Source: Sclerodactyla briareus
Taxonomy: Eukaryota; Echinodermata; Holothuroidea; Dendrochirotida; Sclerodactylidae
DNA length: 64,000 bases
Assembly (NCBI GenBank): GCA_026419785.1
Contig: JAODTK010005676.1
Span: forward strand, 62,001 to 126,000
Direction: 5' to 3'
The position numbers were made by a program, and so were the translations under genes. Shown here one piece after another: positions 62,103-64,000 of this stretch (positions within the stretch are counted from its first letter, which is position 1; each line of letters opens with the position of its first letter). The notes below the pieces were generated by a model. The model ran no database searches, was not told the origin of the DNA, and was given only the letters and a program-made list of their open reading frames with translations.

Positions 62103-62395
62103 GCCGAACCGATCGGCCGCCCAGAGCAGGGTGTGCCCTTTTGCCGGTCCCCGTGCGGGGTTCCGCCGGGCGATTCCCATGCCGACAGCTCGGGGAGGAG
62201 TCCCGCTGGGACTTCTTTCCGCACAAGCCCTCGGGCTTCAACGCCGAAACCGATCGGCAGCCCAGAGCAAGGTGTGCCCGTTTGGCCGGTCCCTCACCGG
62301 TGCGGGGGTTCCCCCGGGGCAGGCCCATGCCGCCATCTCGGGGGAGGAGTCCCCCCGGTGGAACTTCTTATACGCACGAGCCCTCGGAGGTGGAG
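62103..62395. repeat. Tandem repeat, unit about 145 bp, two units
   Basis: Copies start near 62103 and 62247 and share ACCGATCGGC, GCCCAGAGCA, GGTGTGCCC, CCCATGCCG and GGGGAGGAGTCCC, ending near ACAAGCCCTCGG and ACGAGCCCTCGG. Confidence 0.85.
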
Positions 62396-63312
62396 GGGCG
62401 GCAGGCCCAGTCTCTGTCCTTTCTCGCAGCACGTGTCGCGAGGTTGGTGACCGGGCGGAGTTGTTTGGGTCGTCTTCGACAAACCCGCCTCCCCCTCCCT
62501 CACGAACCCAGTTCTTGAATGCCCTGAAAGAACCAGTTTCTTGAGCAGTCCTCGGGTCCCTTGGCGGCAGGCCCCCGCCACCGGCGTCAACCGGTCCCGT
62601 AGCGGCCGCCTTTGTTCTGTCGTTTCACGTCGTCCTTCCGGAGACCCAAGGTTTCTCGGGCTCCGAGCGGGGGCGTGTTCCTCGGCAAAAACGGACATTC
62701 CCGTGAGCTCGGAATGAACGGTCGCCACATTCCAACGGGGACTGGGCTCCGAAGAGCCGTCCTGATCGGAACAGCCACCGCGCCGACCTTCCCGCCTATC
62801 CCTCATTGCCGGGCGGTAGACACCAACCTGTGGGGCGGATCGATGTGAGGGGTTCCACCTACTTCGAGTCCTCTCCCGGGACCTCCACGAAGAGGGATGT
62901 CTCGAAACACCCCTGAGGCGCTAAAATGAACTCTGGACCCGGTCGACTCGTCGTCGCATGTGTTCTCAGCCCGCTTACGACAGCGTCGTGGAAATCATGG
63001 TTATGGCGTTTCTCTACGGCGTGAGGGGCTCAGCTCTCGGCGGGACACGGAAATGTGATCTCTCTAGGGCGCGCACGCCTCCTATGGGCCACGGGCGGTG
63101 GCGGGAACAATCTTCCTCGAGGCGGTGTCATAACCTACTGAGGCCATGGAAGCTGCTTCGTGCGGACTTGCCCTCCTGGGCGTAGACCCCTTTTTTTGGG
63201 CGGCTTCCAATCCGTCCGGCAGTCGATAACCGGCAGGAGGCCGGCATCCGGCCAGCGCCCTGTGCTAAACTGGTGCCTTGTCGATAACGGGGGTAATTAG
63301 AGTAGGTGAAAT

Positions 63313-63632
63313 AGATTCTACAAAACGTATGGGTTTGTGAATCTGTGAGCCTCCGAATACTTACCCCTTATACGACAGTCCCGCCCACCCATTCCATCTC
63401 CCTCCTCCCGGGCCGTCGCAGACGTCCACACATTCTGCTTCCGGGTAACCCCTCGAAATGCAGGACGCCAAATCCCCAGCCTGAAAAAGAAGGGCGTGGG
63501 GTGGCCACCCGGTACTATGTAAAAAAATGGCCAACACCTTAGCATATTGAGGGGTGGCATGGTCCGATAAGGGGTAAGTATTCGTATGCTCACAGATTCA
63601 CAAACCGTACTGTTTTGTAGATTCTGACCACT
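63313..63632. mobile_element. Foldback-type element with about 65 bp inverted ends
   Basis: Left end 63313-63375 (GATTCTACAAAACGTATGGG, TTTGTGAATCTGTGAGC, ACTTACCCCTTAT) is mirrored at 63567-63632. Between them lies the right boundary repeat of the G+C-rich island. About 320 bp, with no coding capacity. A target duplication was not found. Confidence 0.65.
63481..63582 (-). repeat. Right boundary repeat of the G+C-rich island
   Basis: Reverse complement of 60718-60828. It lies inside the foldback element 63313-63632, so the island may lie between two inverted copies of that element, the left one being partial. Confidence 0.85.
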
Positions 63633-64000
63633 TTCTTGAAGCCTGGAGGAGCATAAATACTTCCAACGAGCCTGCTCACAATCGCTGACGAGACTGTATT
63701 GTGCTTATAGGCCACAACACACCCAGACTCCATGCACTAATCTGATGCATCACATCACACCATGTGAGTGAAGACCTGGACCTCGCCCATCGCAACGGCA
63801 AAGTGACATTCCCACAATAGGGAAAACGTTTGTTAACTGCTGAGTCAAACCCAGAATGTTTTGCTTGCACGCGCCAGTGATACACTCTGGTAATTCTCTT
63901 GCTATGGAGAACTGTTGATAGAGAACTATTCTTCCCCCTGGAACAGGATAACGTGACACTACCAACCCTACAACATGGCATCGATCCTGGGGGGGAAAGG
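63633..64000. other. Gene-free end of the window
   Basis: No gene recognised. Frames of 71 and 101 codons on the minus strand overlap one another and have no known domain. Confidence 0.4.

Larger units (their letters stand above)
60885..63285. other. G+C-rich island
   Basis: About 2.4 kb that is visibly far richer in G+C (roughly two thirds by eye) than the rest of the window. It contains two tandem-repeat sets (60885-61420 and 62103-62395). Open frames of 200, 222 and 267 codons lie on both strands in overlapping frames, which is expected where stop codons are rare. No rRNA core or known protein was recognised. Possible natures are spacer DNA from a ribosomal-type repeat, captured DNA in a transposon, or a foreign segment. 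Confidence 0.7.

Noticed and set aside
60843-62544. Open frames of 200, 222 and 267 codons on both strands
   Set aside because: They overlap in several frames in very G+C-rich tandem-repeat DNA where stops are rare, and no domain is visible.
1-64000. CRISPR arrays, operons, rRNA genes and retrovirus-like elements
   Set aside because: No regular spaced repeats, no bacterial gene layout, no recognisable rRNA core, and no LTR pair or gag/env-like trace was seen.

Overview
This looks like gene-poor nuclear DNA from an animal, most likely a marine invertebrate such as an echinoderm, hemichordate or cnidarian. The phylum is inferred from the style of the repeats and is not proven. No open frame in the window could be assigned to a known host protein family. 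Two stretches have the shape of internal exons (26931-27138 and 55296-55529); the second is the better candidate. No rRNA, confident tRNA, CRISPR array or prokaryotic gene organisation was seen, and no retrovirus, LTR or Polinton-like remnant was recognised.

The window is a mosaic of repeats. 1-11.2 kb: a roughly 1.2 kb segment present twice (1-1230 and 4025-5150), each copy carrying the same small hAT-like DNA transposon, then a 33-base G run, a tandem pair of about 650 bp units each built round a long palindrome, and an 86 bp tandem duplication. 11.6-27.7 kb: a graveyard of 5'-truncated LINE tails of several families, two copies of one tRNA-derived SINE in opposite orientations, and a hAT-like element with GAGTC-rich ends. 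29.3-34.2 kb: a unit present three times, a CTAG-rich minisatellite broken by about 400 bp of other DNA, and a CAT microsatellite.

38.4-40.4 kb: about five and a half copies of a dimeric satellite (period roughly 310-330 bp) in which alternate half-units carry clusters of AGGTCA half-sites, ending in a CA microsatellite. 43.85-46.27 kb: a minisatellite with a period near 205 bp that has been split by a LINE. 47-60 kb: mostly anonymous sequence with one exon candidate and a degenerate palindrome-rich tract. 60.7-63.6 kb: a very G+C-rich island with two sets of tandem repeats, bounded by inverted copies of one roughly 105 bp repeat.

The common thread is retrotransposition. The SINE and several LINE fragments end in the same kind of tail (an AGCGC-type motif, then GCGCTATA, then an ATT microsatellite), which suggests the SINE used a LINE's machinery by carrying its 3' end. 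Frame breaks inside the LINE remnants and scattered small indels between satellite units are frequent; age, sequencing error in homopolymers, or both could be the cause.
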